64,000 nucleotides of DNA from Acetobacter senegalensis (GTDB lineage Bacteria; Pseudomonadota; Alphaproteobacteria; Acetobacterales; Acetobacteraceae): positions 1-64,000 of the forward strand of contig NZ_LHZU01000133.1 in NCBI RefSeq assembly GCF_001580995.1, read 5' to 3'. The position numbers and the translations under genes are program-made. How positions within the stretch are numbered: the first letter of the stretch is position 1; the number at the start of each line of letters is the position of its first letter. Of the stretch, positions 27,797 to 37,145 are shown one piece after another. A model generated the notes under the pieces. That model worked only from the letters and a program-made list of their open reading frames with translations. It searched no databases and was not told the origin of the DNA.

Positions 27797-28106
27797 GCTG
27801 TCCTCTTTGTCTCGCATCGGATAGTCAAAGGGTGCGAGCCCGTTTCTGTTTTCATACTGCTAATGGGGGAGGGTGAGGAGAGGCGATTACTGCCAGCGGT
27901 CTGCTTTTCTTGAGAAACCAGGGAAATGCGGTTGAGTAGAGTGCCCAACAGTTTTCATTTTCCCTGTGTAATCAGCAGGTATGTGGCAGACGGGCAGGTT
28001 TTCAGCCAAAGGACGAACGCAAGGTCTTGTTTAGTCCGTGCGGGTATGCGACCACCCGACTTAAAGTTCTTGCACATTCGTAAACAGATAGGTCGAGGTT
28101 TGCAGC
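27797..28106. other. Gene-free divergent region pdxH/fabI
   Basis: No credible gene lies in this 310-base stretch. It should hold the promoters of both divergent genes. An 8-base inverted repeat (CAGGGAAA at 27919-27926, TTTCCCTG at 27959-27966, 32 bases apart) is the only structured element I see; whether it is a regulator site or part of a leader transcript cannot be told. Confidence 0.5.
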
Positions 28107-28946
28107 ATGTCGTCTCATGACACCACATTGCCCGCAAAGGGTACGCTGATGCAGGGTAAAAAAGGGTTGGTCATGGGGGTGGCCAATGATCGTTCCATCG
28201 CATGGGGAATTGCCAGCGCAGTGGCAGCACAGGGCGGGGAAATGGCCTTTACCTATCAGGGTGAAGCTCTGGGCAAGCGCGTGACACCTCTGGCCGAAAG
28301 CATTGGCGCATCCCTGGTGCTGCCATGCGATGTGACTGATGATGCAGCTATTGATGCCGTATTCACAAAGCTTGAACAGGAATGGGGTGAGCTGGATTTT
28401 GTGGTGCACGCTATTGGCTGGGCAGATAAAAAATATCTGCGTGGCCGGTATGTGGACACCCCGCGGGATGCGTTTCTGACGGCGCTGGATATCTCCTGCT
28501 ATTCCTTCACCGCCGTTGCACAGCGTGCAGCGCGTCTGATGAAAAATGGCGGTTCTCTGCTTACCCTGAGCTATCTGGGGGCCGAGCGTGTGATGCCACA
28601 TTACAACGTGATGGGTGTCGCAAAGGCGGCTCTTGAGGCCTCCGTGCGTTATATGGCGGCTGATCTGGGCAAGGATGCCATTCGGGTAAACGCCATTTCT
28701 GCTGGCCCAATCAAGACCCTTGCTGCCAGTGGTATTGGTGATTTCCGTTATATCCTCAAATGGAACCAGTATAACGCGCCGCTGGAACGCAATGTGGCTC
28801 TTGAAGAAGTGGGGGGAGCCGGGCTCTACATGCTTTCAGACCTTTCTTCCGGCGTGACGGGTGAAGTTCATCATGTGGATAGTGGCTACCACATGGTGGG
28901 CATGAAAAATCCGACCGCACCTGATATTTCCGTCGCTGGGGACTAA
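28107..28946 (+). CDS. fabI: Enoyl-[acyl-carrier-protein] reductase (NADH)
   Basis: Last reductive step of the fatty acid elongation cycle. The 279-residue SDR-type enzyme has the FabI nucleotide-loop [17 protein letters not shown] near the N-terminus, and the catalytic Tyr-x6-Lys in [12 protein letters not shown]. Product signatures are the N-x-I-SAGPI and TLAASGI segments. The rest of the fatty acid genes are at 56-60 kb, so fabI is unlinked to them. aroC follows 8 bases after. Confidence 0.95.
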   Translation: MSSHDTTLPAKGTLMQGKKGLVMGVANDRSIAWGIASAVAAQGGEMAFTYQGEALGKRVTPLAESIGASLVLPCDVTDDAAIDAVFTKLEQEWGELDFVVHAIGWADKKYLRGRYVDTPRDAFLTALDISCYSFTAVAQRAARLMKNGGSLLTLSYLGAERVMPHYNVMGVAKAALEASVRYMAADLGKDAIRVNAISAGPIKTLAASGIGDFRYILKWNQYNAPLERNVALEEVGGAGLYMLSDLSSGVTGEVHHVDSGYHMVGMKNPTAPDISVAGD

Positions 28947-28954
28947 GTAAAACC

Positions 28955-30025
28955 GTGTCCTACAACACCTTTGGCCAGATGTTTCGTGTTACCACATGGG
29001 GGGAAAGCCATGGACCGGCCATTGGCTGTGTCGTGGATGGCTGCCCGCCGCGTCTGGCGCTGACAGAAGCTGATATCCAGCCTTTTCTGGACCGTCGGCG
29101 GCCGGGGCAATCCGCCTTTACCACCCAGCGGCGTGAGCCCGATGCGGTGCGTATTCTGTCTGGCGTGTTTGAAGGGCAGACCACAGGTACCCCTATTTCC
29201 CTGCTGATTGAAAATACGGATCAGCGGTCACGGGATTATGGTGATATTGCCCAGACCTACCGCCCCGGTCATGCAGATCTGACCTATGATCTGAAATACG
29301 GTATTCGTGACTATCGCGGAGGGGGACGGTCCTCCGCGCGTGAAACAGCCTGCCGTGTGGCGGCCGGAGCAATCGCCCGGCGTCTTCTGGGGGATGATAT
29401 TCGTGTGCGCGGCGCGCTGGTTCAGCTTGGTCCGCACAAAATTGACCGGAGCCGGTGGGACTGGGAGGAGGTGGAGCGTAACCCCTTTTTCTGCCCCGAT
29501 GCTGCGGTTGTTCCGGAATGGGAAGAATACCTTTCCGGTATCCGTAAAGCCGGTCTTTCCATTGGGGCGGTGATTGAAGTCGTCGCTGAAAACGTGCCAG
29601 CAGGTCTGGGAGCTCCTGTTTACGGGAAACTGGATTCAGACCTTGCTGCGGCACTGATGAGTATTAACGCCGTTAAGGGAGTGGAAATTGGTGACGGCTT
29701 TGCCGCCGCTGCCCTGACTGGTGTGGAAAATGCTGATCCGCTTTTCATGGAAAACGGGAAAGTGGCGTTTGGGGCTAATCATGCAGGCGGCATTCTGGGA
29801 GGCATTTCCAGCGGGCAGCCGATAGTGGCGCGGTTTGCAGTCAAGCCCACCAGTTCCATGCTGACCCCAGTTCCTTCCATCACGCGTGATGGACAGGAAA
29901 AAGACGTCATCACCAAAGGGCGGCATGATCCCTGTGTGGGTATTCGTGCTGTGCCGGTTGGAGAAGCGATGATGGCCTGCGTATTGGCAGACCATCTTTT
30001 GCGGCACCGAGGCCAGATCGGCTGA
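28955..30025 (+). CDS. aroC: Chorismate synthase
   Basis: Produces chorismate from EPSP, using reduced FMN, at the end of the shikimate pathway. The 356-residue protein starts at GTG 28955 and shows the family motifs [17 protein letters not shown], the [19 protein letters not shown] segment and the C-terminal [25 protein letters not shown]. Its stop abuts the stop of the convergent OsmC gene with no gap. Confidence 0.96.
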   Translation: MSYNTFGQMFRVTTWGESHGPAIGCVVDGCPPRLALTEADIQPFLDRRRPGQSAFTTQRREPDAVRILSGVFEGQTTGTPISLLIENTDQRSRDYGDIAQTYRPGHADLTYDLKYGIRDYRGGGRSSARETACRVAAGAIARRLLGDDIRVRGALVQLGPHKIDRSRWDWEEVERNPFFCPDAAVVPEWEEYLSGIRKAGLSIGAVIEVVAENVPAGLGAPVYGKLDSDLAAALMSINAVKGVEIGDGFAAAALTGVENADPLFMENGKVAFGANHAGGILGGISSGQPIVARFAVKPTSSMLTPVPSITRDGQEKDVITKGRHDPCVGIRAVPVGEAMMACVLADHLLRHRGQIG

Positions 30026-30457
30026 TCAGGCGACCAGTGTCGCATCCAGCGTAATTGTTGCTTTGAACAGTTTGGAGACAGGGCAGCCTGTCTTGGCTTT
30101 GTTAGCCAGTTCTTCAAACTGTTCCTTGGATGCACCAGGAACGTCAGCCTTGAGTGTCAGGGCAATGGCGTCAATTTCAAAACCGTCAGCCGCTTTATTC
30201 AGGCTGACCTCGGCCTTTGTGTCGATGGATTTCGCCGTAAGCCCCGCGTCACCCAGAAGAAGGGAAAGCGCCATGGAGAAGCAGGCAGCGTGGGCCGCGC
30301 CCAGTAATTCTTCCGGATTGGTGCCGGGTTTGCCTTCAAAGCGTGTATTAAAGCCATAAGGCTGCTGGTTCAAAGCCTGACTTTCTGTAGAAACTGTGCC
30401 TTTGCCTTCCTTGATGGGACCTTCCCAATGGGCAGTGCCGAATTTCTTGATCGCCAT
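30026..30457 (-). CDS. OsmC family peroxiredoxin-like protein
   Basis: A 143-residue OsmC/Ohr protein. It has the HWEGPIKEGKG start typical of the OsmC subgroup, the first catalytic Cys in GAAHAACFSMALS and the second in AKTGCPVSKLF. OsmC reduces organic and inorganic hydroperoxides. The gene is divergent from mqo and convergent with aroC. Confidence 0.92.
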   Translation of the reverse strand: MAIKKFGTAHWEGPIKEGKGTVSTESQALNQQPYGFNTRFEGKPGTNPEELLGAAHAACFSMALSLLLGDAGLTAKSIDTKAEVSLNKAADGFEIDAIALTLKADVPGASKEQFEELANKAKTGCPVSKLFKATITLDATLVA

Positions 30458-30720
30458 ATCATCTTCCTTTGCAATACGCGTTGACGGGTCGCGGTGTGAA
30501 CGTGCGCAATACGCGGGGGTTCAGTGCAATGCTGCTCCGCTCTCGCAGAGATGAGAAGATGTTTGCAGTGAAGGTGTGGCATATGACTCTCCCATAGGTG
30601 CGGCTCCGTCTGCCTCTGCACTTGCGTCATGGCAGGAAGCGCTGCATTCGGAAATGCTTTCCGGCACTGTTCTTTTTGTGCGGACAAAACAGGACAGGGC
30701 TGACCAATTCGGAGACCATG

Positions 30721-32217
30721 ATGAGTTCCACCACGACCGATACCTCTTCTTCCGTTGATGTCGTCCTGATTGGTGGAGGCGTAATGAGCGCCACGCTCGG
30801 GGCTTTTCTTAGACAGCTTCAGCCAGACTGGAGTATTAGTATTTTTGAACGCCTGGATAACGTGGCGGAAGAAAGCTCGGATGCCTGGAACAATGCGGGC
30901 ACCGGCCATTCCGCGTTGTGCGAACTCAATTACACCCCGCAGCAGGCTGACGGCAGCGTGGATATCAGCAAGGCTGTTGCCGTTAACGAATCCTTTCAGA
31001 TTTCCCGTCAGTTCTGGGCGTATCTGGTAGAGCAGGGGATTATTGCTACCCCACGTGACTTCATTACGCCCGTGCCGCATATGAGCTTTGTATGGGGCGA
31101 TGCGAATGTCAGCTTTCTGAAGAAGCGGTATGAAGCCCTGAGTGCGCATCCGTTGTTTGAAGGCATGGAATATTCGGAAGACCCCGCGCAGATGGCGCAG
31201 TGGATGCCGTTGGCCATGAAAAATAGGCCCGCTGGCCAGAAACTGGCTGTAACCCGGAGCCTGAACGGCACGGATGTGAATTTTGGAGCCTTGACGCGCC
31301 TGCTGTTCGGATATTTGGCCAGCACTCCAGCCTGCACATTGCATACCAAACACGAAGTTCAGGATATCAAACAGGGGAAGGATGGACGCTGGCGTGTTCA
31401 GGTTCAGGATTTACGCCTGAACACACAACGTACCGTCAGCGCCAAGTTCGTATTTATTGGCGGCGGTGGTGGCGCGCTTCCTCTGCTCCAGAAGACGGGT
31501 ATTCCGGAATCCCGTGGTGTTGGTGGCTTCCCGGTCAGCGGGCAGTTTCTGCGTTGCAAGAACCCGGATATCATCGCCCAGCATCATGCAAAGGTATATG
31601 GCAAGGCCTCAGTCGGGGCTCCGCCCATGTCTGTCCCGCATCTTGATACCCGGATGATCAATGGTCAGCGGGCACTCCTGTTTGGGCCCTATGCAGGGTT
31701 CTCCACCCGTTTCCTGAAAAACGGATCTTTGCTGGATCTGCCCCTGTCCATAAAATCCAACAATATCGGTGCCATACTGGCCGTGGCGAAGGATAATTGG
31801 CCGCTGACTAAATATTTGATCCAGCAGGTTTTGCAGTCTAATAGTGAACGTATAAACGCCCTGAGGGATTTTGTGCCTGAAGCCCGGTCTGAAGACTGGG
31901 AACTGGTGACAGCAGGCCAGCGTGTGCAGATCATCAAGAAAGACGCCACAAAGGGTGGGGTGCTGCAGTTCGGCACCGAAGTTATTGCCAGTCAGGATGG
32001 TTCCGTTGCGGCATTGCTGGGCGCTTCTCCCGGTGCATCCACTGCGGCGCCCATTATGTTGACGGTGCTGAAAAAATGCTTTGCAGACAAGTTGCCGGAA
32101 TGGGATGCCAAGCTGAAGGAAATCATTCCGTCTTTCGGGCAGAAGCTGGCCGATAATCCCGAACTGTGCACTCAGCTTCGCGATAAAACCACCACAGTCC
32201 TGAATCTGAAAGAATAG
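30721..32217 (+). CDS. mqo: Malate:quinone oxidoreductase
   Basis: Membrane-associated FAD enzyme that oxidises malate to oxaloacetate and passes electrons to the quinone pool, replacing or supplementing NAD-malate dehydrogenase. From ATG 30721 it has 498 residues with the dinucleotide fold [16 protein letters not shown], the [17 protein letters not shown] segment typical of Mqo, [14 protein letters not shown] and the C-terminal [18 protein letters not shown] sits 6 bases before ATG 30721, so the 41-residue upstream extension to 30598 is not credible. Followed by a terminator at 32232. Confidence 0.95.
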   Translation: MSSTTTDTSSSVDVVLIGGGVMSATLGAFLRQLQPDWSISIFERLDNVAEESSDAWNNAGTGHSALCELNYTPQQADGSVDISKAVAVNESFQISRQFWAYLVEQGIIATPRDFITPVPHMSFVWGDANVSFLKKRYEALSAHPLFEGMEYSEDPAQMAQWMPLAMKNRPAGQKLAVTRSLNGTDVNFGALTRLLFGYLASTPACTLHTKHEVQDIKQGKDGRWRVQVQDLRLNTQRTVSAKFVFIGGGGGALPLLQKTGIPESRGVGGFPVSGQFLRCKNPDIIAQHHAKVYGKASVGAPPMSVPHLDTRMINGQRALLFGPYAGFSTRFLKNGSLLDLPLSIKSNNIGAILAVAKDNWPLTKYLIQQVLQSNSERINALRDFVPEARSEDWELVTAGQRVQIIKKDATKGGVLQFGTEVIASQDGSVAALLGASPGASTAAPIMLTVLKKCFADKLPEWDAKLKEIIPSFGQKLADNPELCTQLRDKTTTVLNLKE

Positions 32218-32231
32218 AGAACAGCCAAAAT

Positions 32232-32270
32232 GTCTGGGTCACCTGCTAACAGAGCCCAGACTAATTTTTA
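32232..32270 (+). terminator. Rho-independent terminator after mqo
   Basis: GTCTGGG at 32232-32238 pairs with CCCAGAC at 32255-32261 and is followed by TAATTTTTA. It lies 14 bases past the mqo stop. Confidence 0.75.
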
Positions 32271-32285
32271 GCTGACAAAGAATGG

Positions 32286-32380
32286 AATAGGTTCAGGGGT
32301 ATCTATCCGGAGGGATCGAAAGCCCCTCCTTTTCCGATTATATCGAAAGTGCAACCTATTGATATTTCTAGTGATAGAAA
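32286..32380. repeat. Cluster of nested and adjacent inverted repeats
   Basis: AATAGGTT (32286-32293) pairs with AACCTATT (32353-32360) around an inner GGAGGG/CCCTCC hairpin (32309-32329). A separate perfect TTTCTA/TAGAAA palindrome (32365-32380) follows. The octamer ATCGAAAG occurs twice inside. The layout would allow a branched RNA fold, or protein-binding palindromes; nothing in it identifies a known RNA family. Confidence 0.45.
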
Positions 32381-32776
32381 AGTTCAGATAGGGTTTTTCG
32401 AACCAGCCGCCCCCGTATATGAGACCATATGGGTAAAAAGAGGGTTTCTTGGCTGGTTTTCAGTCCGGCAAACGAGCCAGCTTTGAATTTCCAAAATCCT
32501 CGGCAAAGAGGATGGCGTGGAACGGGGTCCGGCTGGGTTACCCTGTCTTGAGAATGCCTCTGACAGATGAGAGGCTATTTGAGAAAGCCTGTCCGAGCCC
32601 GCTGGACTGGAACGGCTTTTTTGAGGTCACGCGCGTGGGAGTATTGTCCTGAGTGCTAAGCGTTGGGTCTTAAAGTCTATCTTTTTAGCCTCGGAAATTC
32701 CTCGCTAACTCTCTGCAGCTTATTGTTCGCGCAGCCTCGAAGACAGACAGCGCAGCAAATTCTGTTGACGCTGGTT

Positions 32777-33307
32777 TCAGGTTGCGTCCGAAATACTCAT
32801 GTCAGCCCGCTGCCACCAGCATTCAGCCGGAGGGCGGATCATGGGAATGATTTCGTCGGGATTCCCGCTGAATGTGACCGTGTTTGTCGGGGTTTCCTGT
32901 AAGGAGAGCTCCGTGCAGCGGAGCATATCTCCTTCTGCCCGCAGAAAGGCGTTGATCTTCGCCATCATCAGGCAGACCATTAGTTCCGTGGTGGGGTCGC
33001 CAGGCGTTACCACAATGCGGCGTGCACGCTCCGGTTCATGGGCCTGAAACCACCCCAGAAGCGGGTCATCTTCTGCCAGTTGCAAAGCATGATCCAGTTT
33101 TTCGTCTACAAAACGGTGCCAAGTGCTTTTGGCTTTCTGGAACGAAACAGGCATATTGCCTTTGCCATCCAGACGGGTCTGGTGGGTAGGGGATAATTTT
33201 ACAGTTACGAATTCATTATGCCCATGAGGCAGAGCACAGGACTCGCTGGCACCATGAATAAGCCGGTGGCCCATGGAAAAGCGGCGGGTAAAAACCAGAT
33301 CAGGCAT
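32777..33307 (-). CDS. queD: 6-pyruvoyl-tetrahydropterin synthase / QueD-like protein
   Basis: QueD makes 6-carboxy-tetrahydropterin on the way to queuosine. The 176-residue protein has the zinc ligands and catalytic Cys: [20 protein letters not shown] (His of GHR, Cys-x3-His-x-His). The C-terminal Glu is in [11 protein letters not shown]. It is longer than typical QueD (about 120 residues), with extra sequence in the middle, so it may belong to a distinct subfamily. ATG 33307 overlaps the queC stop (ATGCCTGA), with queC's own end supplying an AGAAGG ribosome site. Downstream of queE and queC in one operon. Confidence 0.85.
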   Translation of the reverse strand: MPDLVFTRRFSMGHRLIHGASESCALPHGHNEFVTVKLSPTHQTRLDGKGNMPVSFQKAKSTWHRFVDEKLDHALQLAEDDPLLGWFQAHEPERARRIVVTPGDPTTELMVCLMMAKINAFLRAEGDMLRCTELSLQETPTNTVTFSGNPDEIIPMIRPPAECWWQRADMSISDAT

Positions 33308-34028
33308 GAGCCTTCTCCGCTTCATAGTCTTCCCATCCCGCACGGCGGAGATCACAGGCTGGGCATTTTCCGCAGCCATGGCCCCACGCGTGGAGCGCTG
33401 TGCGTTCTCCAAGATAACAGGTATGGCTTTCACGGTTAATCAGGGTGACAAGATCATCGCCCCCCAGTTCCTCAGCCAGTTTCCATGTTTCAGCCTTGTT
33501 GATCCACATCAACGGGGTGTGCAACACGTAGCGCGCATCCATCCCCAGATTCAGGGCTACCTGAACGGCTTTTATGGTGTCATCCCGGCAATCCGGATAG
33601 CCGGAATAGTCGGTTTCACATACCCCGGTGACAATATGCCGGATGCCGCGCCGGGCTGCGAGGGCCGCGGCAAAGGTCAGAAAGATGATGTTCCGGCCCG
33701 GCACAAAGGTGTTGGGCAGGCCCCCTTCAGCCATAGCGATTTCAGCATCGCGGGTCAGTGCTGTTTCCGAGATATCGCCAAGCGCGCCGAGGGCCAGAGT
33801 GTGATCCATGCCCAAACGTTCAGCCCAAACCGGATTTTGAGCCCGCATGCCTTCACGCAGTGCTTCGCGGCATTCCAGTTCCACCGCATGGCGCTGGCCA
33901 TAATCAAACCCCATGGTTTCCACACGGCCGAAGCGGGCCAGCGCCCACGCCAGACAGGTTGCGGAATCCTGTCCGCCAGAAAACAGAACAAGAGCTGATT
34001 CTTTTTGAGCGTTGAGAGGGAAGGCCAT
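33300..34028 (-). CDS. queC: 7-cyano-7-deazaguanine synthase
   Basis: QueC converts 7-carboxy-7-deazaguanine to preQ0 with ATP and ammonia. The 242-residue protein has the PP-loop [17 protein letters not shown] at the N-terminus, [11 protein letters not shown], and the C-terminal zinc-binding Cys set ([14 protein letters not shown] and an earlier Cys in HTCYLGER). Start ATG 34028 is 4 bases from the queE stop. Confidence 0.95.
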   Translation of the reverse strand: MAFPLNAQKESALVLFSGGQDSATCLAWALARFGRVETMGFDYGQRHAVELECREALREGMRAQNPVWAERLGMDHTLALGALGDISETALTRDAEIAMAEGGLPNTFVPGRNIIFLTFAAALAARRGIRHIVTGVCETDYSGYPDCRDDTIKAVQVALNLGMDARYVLHTPLMWINKAETWKLAEELGGDDLVTLINRESHTCYLGERTALHAWGHGCGKCPACDLRRAGWEDYEAEKAHA

Positions 34029-34031
34029 GGA

Positions 34032-34676
34032 TCAGGGAATACCGGTCAGCTTGTGGGTCTGAAGAGAAAGACCCCATTTGGGGTGCGCCATACAGTAGCG
34101 AATGGCAGCCTGTATATTGGCGCTTTGCTCTGGCCCGTCCATGGGTTGAAGCCAGAAATGTGAGAAGTCGAGATTTTCCAGCGTAGCGGGATCAAGTCCC
34201 GATTGCGGGAAAACCAGCTTGAGCTCAGTTCCGTGCTGCTGTTCAAGCGGTGCGCCGGCTTTGGGGCTGATGCACAGCCAGTCTATCCCGTCAGGTGCTG
34301 CGACAGTGCCATTGCTTTCAACTGCGATCTTAAAGCCTCGTTGGTGCATGGCATCAATCAAAGGGGTATCAAGCTGGAGGAGGGGTTCTCCTCCCGTAAA
34401 GACTACCAACCCTGGTACGGAACGTGAAACAGGTTTGTCAGGCCACAGGCTCGCAATCGCATCTGCCAGGGCATCAGCGTTTTCAAATTTCCCACCGCCG
34501 GAACCATCGGTGCCAATGAAGTCCGTATCGCAGAACTGGCACGTGGCCTTGGCGCGATCTTCCTCACGCCCGGTCCACAGATTGCACCCGGTAAAGCGGC
34601 AGAACACGGCCGCACGACCAGCCTGTCCTCCTTCTCCCTGAAGGGTGAGGAACATTTCCTTTACGGAGTAAGTCAT
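34032..34676 (-). CDS. queE: 7-carboxy-7-deazaguanine synthase
   Basis: Radical SAM enzyme that rearranges 6-carboxytetrahydropterin into 7-carboxy-7-deazaguanine. The 214-residue protein has the QueE-type modified cluster motif Cys-x14-Cys-x2-Cys (CNLW, then CQFC), the substrate/SAM segments LTLQGEGGQAGRAAVF and VFTGGEPLLQLD and an SPKAG segment. It sits between bioB and queC. Confidence 0.94.
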   Translation of the reverse strand: MTYSVKEMFLTLQGEGGQAGRAAVFCRFTGCNLWTGREEDRAKATCQFCDTDFIGTDGSGGGKFENADALADAIASLWPDKPVSRSVPGLVVFTGGEPLLQLDTPLIDAMHQRGFKIAVESNGTVAAPDGIDWLCISPKAGAPLEQQHGTELKLVFPQSGLDPATLENLDFSHFWLQPMDGPEQSANIQAAIRYCMAHPKWGLSLQTHKLTGIP

Positions 34677-34699
34677 TGTTTTAAAAGGTCAGGTGCAGC

Positions 34700-35734
34700 T
34701 CAGGCCTGAACTGCGTCCAGACCAATCCCTGTTGTGTGCATACCCAGGCGATCAAGCAGAACCCGATCACGCTGAGCCTGCGGGTTGGGAGTGGTCAGTA
34801 GCCGTTCCCCATAAAAAATGGAGTTGGCTCCCGCCAGGAAACAGAGGGTTTGCGTTTCATCGCTCATGTTTTCACGGCCCGCAGCAAGACGAACGCGGCT
34901 TTTGGGCATGGTGATGCGCGCTGCGGCAATCATGCGCACAAAGTCGAGCGGATCAATCTCTTCGGCTTCGCCCAGCGGAGTACCTTTTACGCGCACCAGC
35001 AGATTGATGGGCACGCTTTCAGGATGGGTGGGGAGGGTAGCAAGCGCGGCAATCAGGCCAGCCCGATCCGTCTCGTTTTCGCCCATGCCAACAATACCAC
35101 CGCAACAGACATTGATGCCGGCATCACGCACATGGGACAGCGTATCCAAGCGATCCTGATAAGTGCGGGTGCTGATAATCTCACCGTAAAATTCGGGGGA
35201 GGTGTCCAGATTGTGGTTGTAGTAATCCAGCCCCGCATCCTTGAGTTTTCCGGCTTGCGCGGAATCCAGCATGCCGAGAGTGACGCACGTTTCCAGCCCC
35301 AGATCCTTGACACCTTCCACCATGGCACAGACGGTTTCCAGATCATGCTCTTTGGGGGAACGCCATGCGGCCCCCATGCAGAAGCGGCTTGCCCCGGCAT
35401 CACGCGCCTTGCGGGCTTCTGCCAATACGGTTTCCACAGCCATCAGGCGATCGGCTTTAACGCTTTTTTCATGCCGCGCACTCTGCGGGCAATAAGCGCA
35501 ATCTTCCGGACAGCCGCCAGTCTTGATGGAAAGAAGGGTGGAAATCTGGATATCTGTCGGGTCAAAACTGGCCCGGTGAATAGTCTGGGCCCGGAACATA
35601 AGTTCAGGGAATGGCAGCTCCAGCAGAGCCTGAATGTCAGCTACTGTCCAGTCATGACGAATATCAACGCCAGTTACGCCGGACGCAGACATGGCGGAGG
35701 AGGGACGGGAAACAGGAGAAGAACCATCGGGCAT
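34700..35734 (-). CDS. bioB: Biotin synthase
   Basis: Radical SAM enzyme that inserts sulfur into dethiobiotin. The 344-residue protein carries the cluster motif Cys-x3-Cys-x2-Cys in [27 protein letters not shown], and [12 protein letters not shown]. It sits at the head of the queuosine genes on the minus strand, 23 bases before queE, an unusual pairing with no other bio gene nearby. ATG 35734 has no clear ribosome site; ATG 35692 is a second possible start. Confidence 0.93.
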   Translation of the reverse strand: MPDGSSPVSRPSSAMSASGVTGVDIRHDWTVADIQALLELPFPELMFRAQTIHRASFDPTDIQISTLLSIKTGGCPEDCAYCPQSARHEKSVKADRLMAVETVLAEARKARDAGASRFCMGAAWRSPKEHDLETVCAMVEGVKDLGLETCVTLGMLDSAQAGKLKDAGLDYYNHNLDTSPEFYGEIISTRTYQDRLDTLSHVRDAGINVCCGGIVGMGENETDRAGLIAALATLPTHPESVPINLLVRVKGTPLGEAEEIDPLDFVRMIAAARITMPKSRVRLAAGRENMSDETQTLCFLAGANSIFYGERLLTTPNPQAQRDRVLLDRLGMHTTGIGLDAVQA

Positions 35735-36231
35735 GTGAGAAACCGGATTTTTTATGATATAAAGATAACATCATATCTGCTTTGCAGCCTGAACGCCAGC
35801 GTGAGTCATTCTGAGGGAGACGGGATTTCTTCCAATTAAGAAGGTGTCTCGAAAAATCAGTATGGTCGGACTACTGAGAAGCTTGTGGCGGAACACACCG
35901 GATTGTTGTCCCGCTGGTCACATCGTGCTTTCAGATCGGTTTTTTGGGTCTAAAAAAAATCTTTGCCCATCCTCACATGCTGCTGGTTCAAACGGCGTTT
36001 GAAATAGCGGATTCAAATGCCGAGCAAGTTGGCCTGCTGGGCTGTTGGAGGTAGCCGACACGGGCTTTTAGGGGGCTTGGCTCGTATATCGCTTCAAAAC
36101 TGGGCTGTTTCAGTCACTAAAACCCAGAGGCCGATTTCTGGATCGGTCTTCCTGATATCTCTATGAAAAAGCCAACCCCGAGAAGAAGGCTTTTGGGAGA
36201 CAAAAACCTTCTTCCTGCAAGCGGTGTGGGT
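35735..36231. other. Gene-free region between bioB and SDR gene
   Basis: About 500 bases with no supportable gene. The bioB promoter should be in the first 100 bases. The middle holds a perfect palindrome TTCAAAC-ggc-GTTTGAA (35987-36003), a GGCCGAT/ATCGGTC hairpin (36129-36148) and AT-rich runs. No terminal repeats or transposase remnants are clear. A tight hairpin at 36182-36214 lies downstream of the SDR gene. Confidence 0.5.
36182..36214 (-). terminator. Terminator-like hairpin after SDR gene
   Basis: A perfect GAAGAAGG (36182-36189) with CCTTCTTC (36207-36214), extended by TTTT/AAAA inside. Read on the minus strand it follows the SDR gene by 17 bases, and a short T run appears about 10 bases past it. 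Confidence 0.55.
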
Positions 36232-37005
36232 TTATTTTGTTGTGTAACCGCCGTTAACCAGAATGGTCTGTCCCGTCATCCACCATCCATCAGAAACCAG
36301 CGTGCGAACAAACGGCACGACATCTTCAATATCCGTCAGGCCGGTTTTGCTGAAAGGCGAAAGGGCCGCGGCGGATTTGTGATAGGCTACAGCGTCAGGC
36401 GCTTCCTGCCCGTAGAAAAACGGCGTATCCATGGGGCCAGGCCCAATGGCGTTTACGGAAATGCCACGTGCGCCAAATTCCTTGGACGCAGCACGGGTAA
36501 AGTGCTCCACCGAGGATTTTGAGCCTGCATAGGTAGAGTAAAAGGGCGTGTAGGCACCCAGAAGAGACGTCACAAGCGTGACGATCTTGCCGTTGTCCTT
36601 CAGGTGAAGGCCTGCTTCTTTCAGGAAGAAATAGGCAGCCTTCGTGTTGACGGCAAACATCTCGTCAAATTCAGCCTCAGTTGTCTCCGCAATCGGTTTT
36701 TTGAGAACTTTGCCAACGGTGTTGATAGCGATATCGGGCTTGCCAATCGCGGCAATAGTATCCGCAAACAGCTTTGTTGTTGCGGCTGCCGTTGTGAGAT
36801 CTGCCTGAAATGCTACGGCTTTGACGCCTGTCTGCGTTAACGTTGTCAGCGTTTTGTCAGCATCGGCTTTTGTGGCGGCACTATTATAATGAATAGCAAT
36901 GGCGCCTACACCATGGGCAGCCAGATCATGTGCAATCAAGGCACCAAGATTTTTGGCGCCTCCGGTGATGAGAACTGTTTTTCCGCGAAGAGAATGGTCA
37001 ACCAT
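36232..37005 (-). CDS. Short-chain dehydrogenase/reductase
   Basis: The 257-residue protein has the SDR cofactor loop VLITGGAKNLGALIA, the catalytic Ser in VTSLLGAYTP and Tyr-x3-Lys (STYAGSKSS). The NAVG-like segment reads INTVG. Substrate unknown. AGGAG lies 8 bases before ATG 37005, so I prefer that start. It is divergent from a LysR gene, a common arrangement in which the LysR protein controls the oxidoreductase. Confidence 0.85.
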   Translation of the reverse strand: MVDHSLRGKTVLITGGAKNLGALIAHDLAAHGVGAIAIHYNSAATKADADKTLTTLTQTGVKAVAFQADLTTAAATTKLFADTIAAIGKPDIAINTVGKVLKKPIAETTEAEFDEMFAVNTKAAYFFLKEAGLHLKDNGKIVTLVTSLLGAYTPFYSTYAGSKSSVEHFTRAASKEFGARGISVNAIGPGPMDTPFFYGQEAPDAVAYHKSAAALSPFSKTGLTDIEDVVPFVRTLVSDGWWMTGQTILVNGGYTTK

Positions 37006-37094
37006 AATGTATCTCCTGTTTTGTGCATGAGTGACAGCCACAAGACTGAGGGCAATAATATTGGTCGGCATTAGGCGAATAAATTTGTAATTTT

Positions 37095-37109
37095 CGACAA
37101 CATATGTCG
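37095..37109. promoter_or_regulatory. Candidate LysR operator
   Basis: CGACA and TGTCG form a 5-base inverted repeat with a 5-base spacer (T-x11-A style) in the divergent intergenic region between the SDR and LysR genes. LysR family proteins typically bind such T-N11-A palindromes beside their target. Position and shape only; not verified. Confidence 0.4.
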
Positions 37110-37145
37110 TAAAAACAGGACAATCATCGAGTTCTGGAGAAGGGT

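Larger units (their letters stand above)
32218..32776. other. Gene-free region between mqo and queD
   Basis: About 560 bases with no gene I can support. It contains the mqo terminator and, at 32286-32380, three further inverted repeats described separately. Open frames at 32449-32652 (67 residues) and 32663-32902 have no family features and no ribosome sites; I treat them as chance frames or remnants. Confidence 0.55.

Noticed and set aside
30598-30720. 41-residue N-terminal extension of mqo.
   Set aside because: Highly basic, no family match; GGAG followed by ATG 30721 gives the usual Mqo N-terminus.
32449-32652. 67-residue open frame between mqo and queD.
   Set aside because: No ribosome site, no similarity I can recognise, and lies in a region rich in inverted repeats.
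35850-36160. Possible insertion sequence end near TCTCGAAAAATCAG.
   Set aside because: No matching inverted terminal repeat or target duplication was found within the window.
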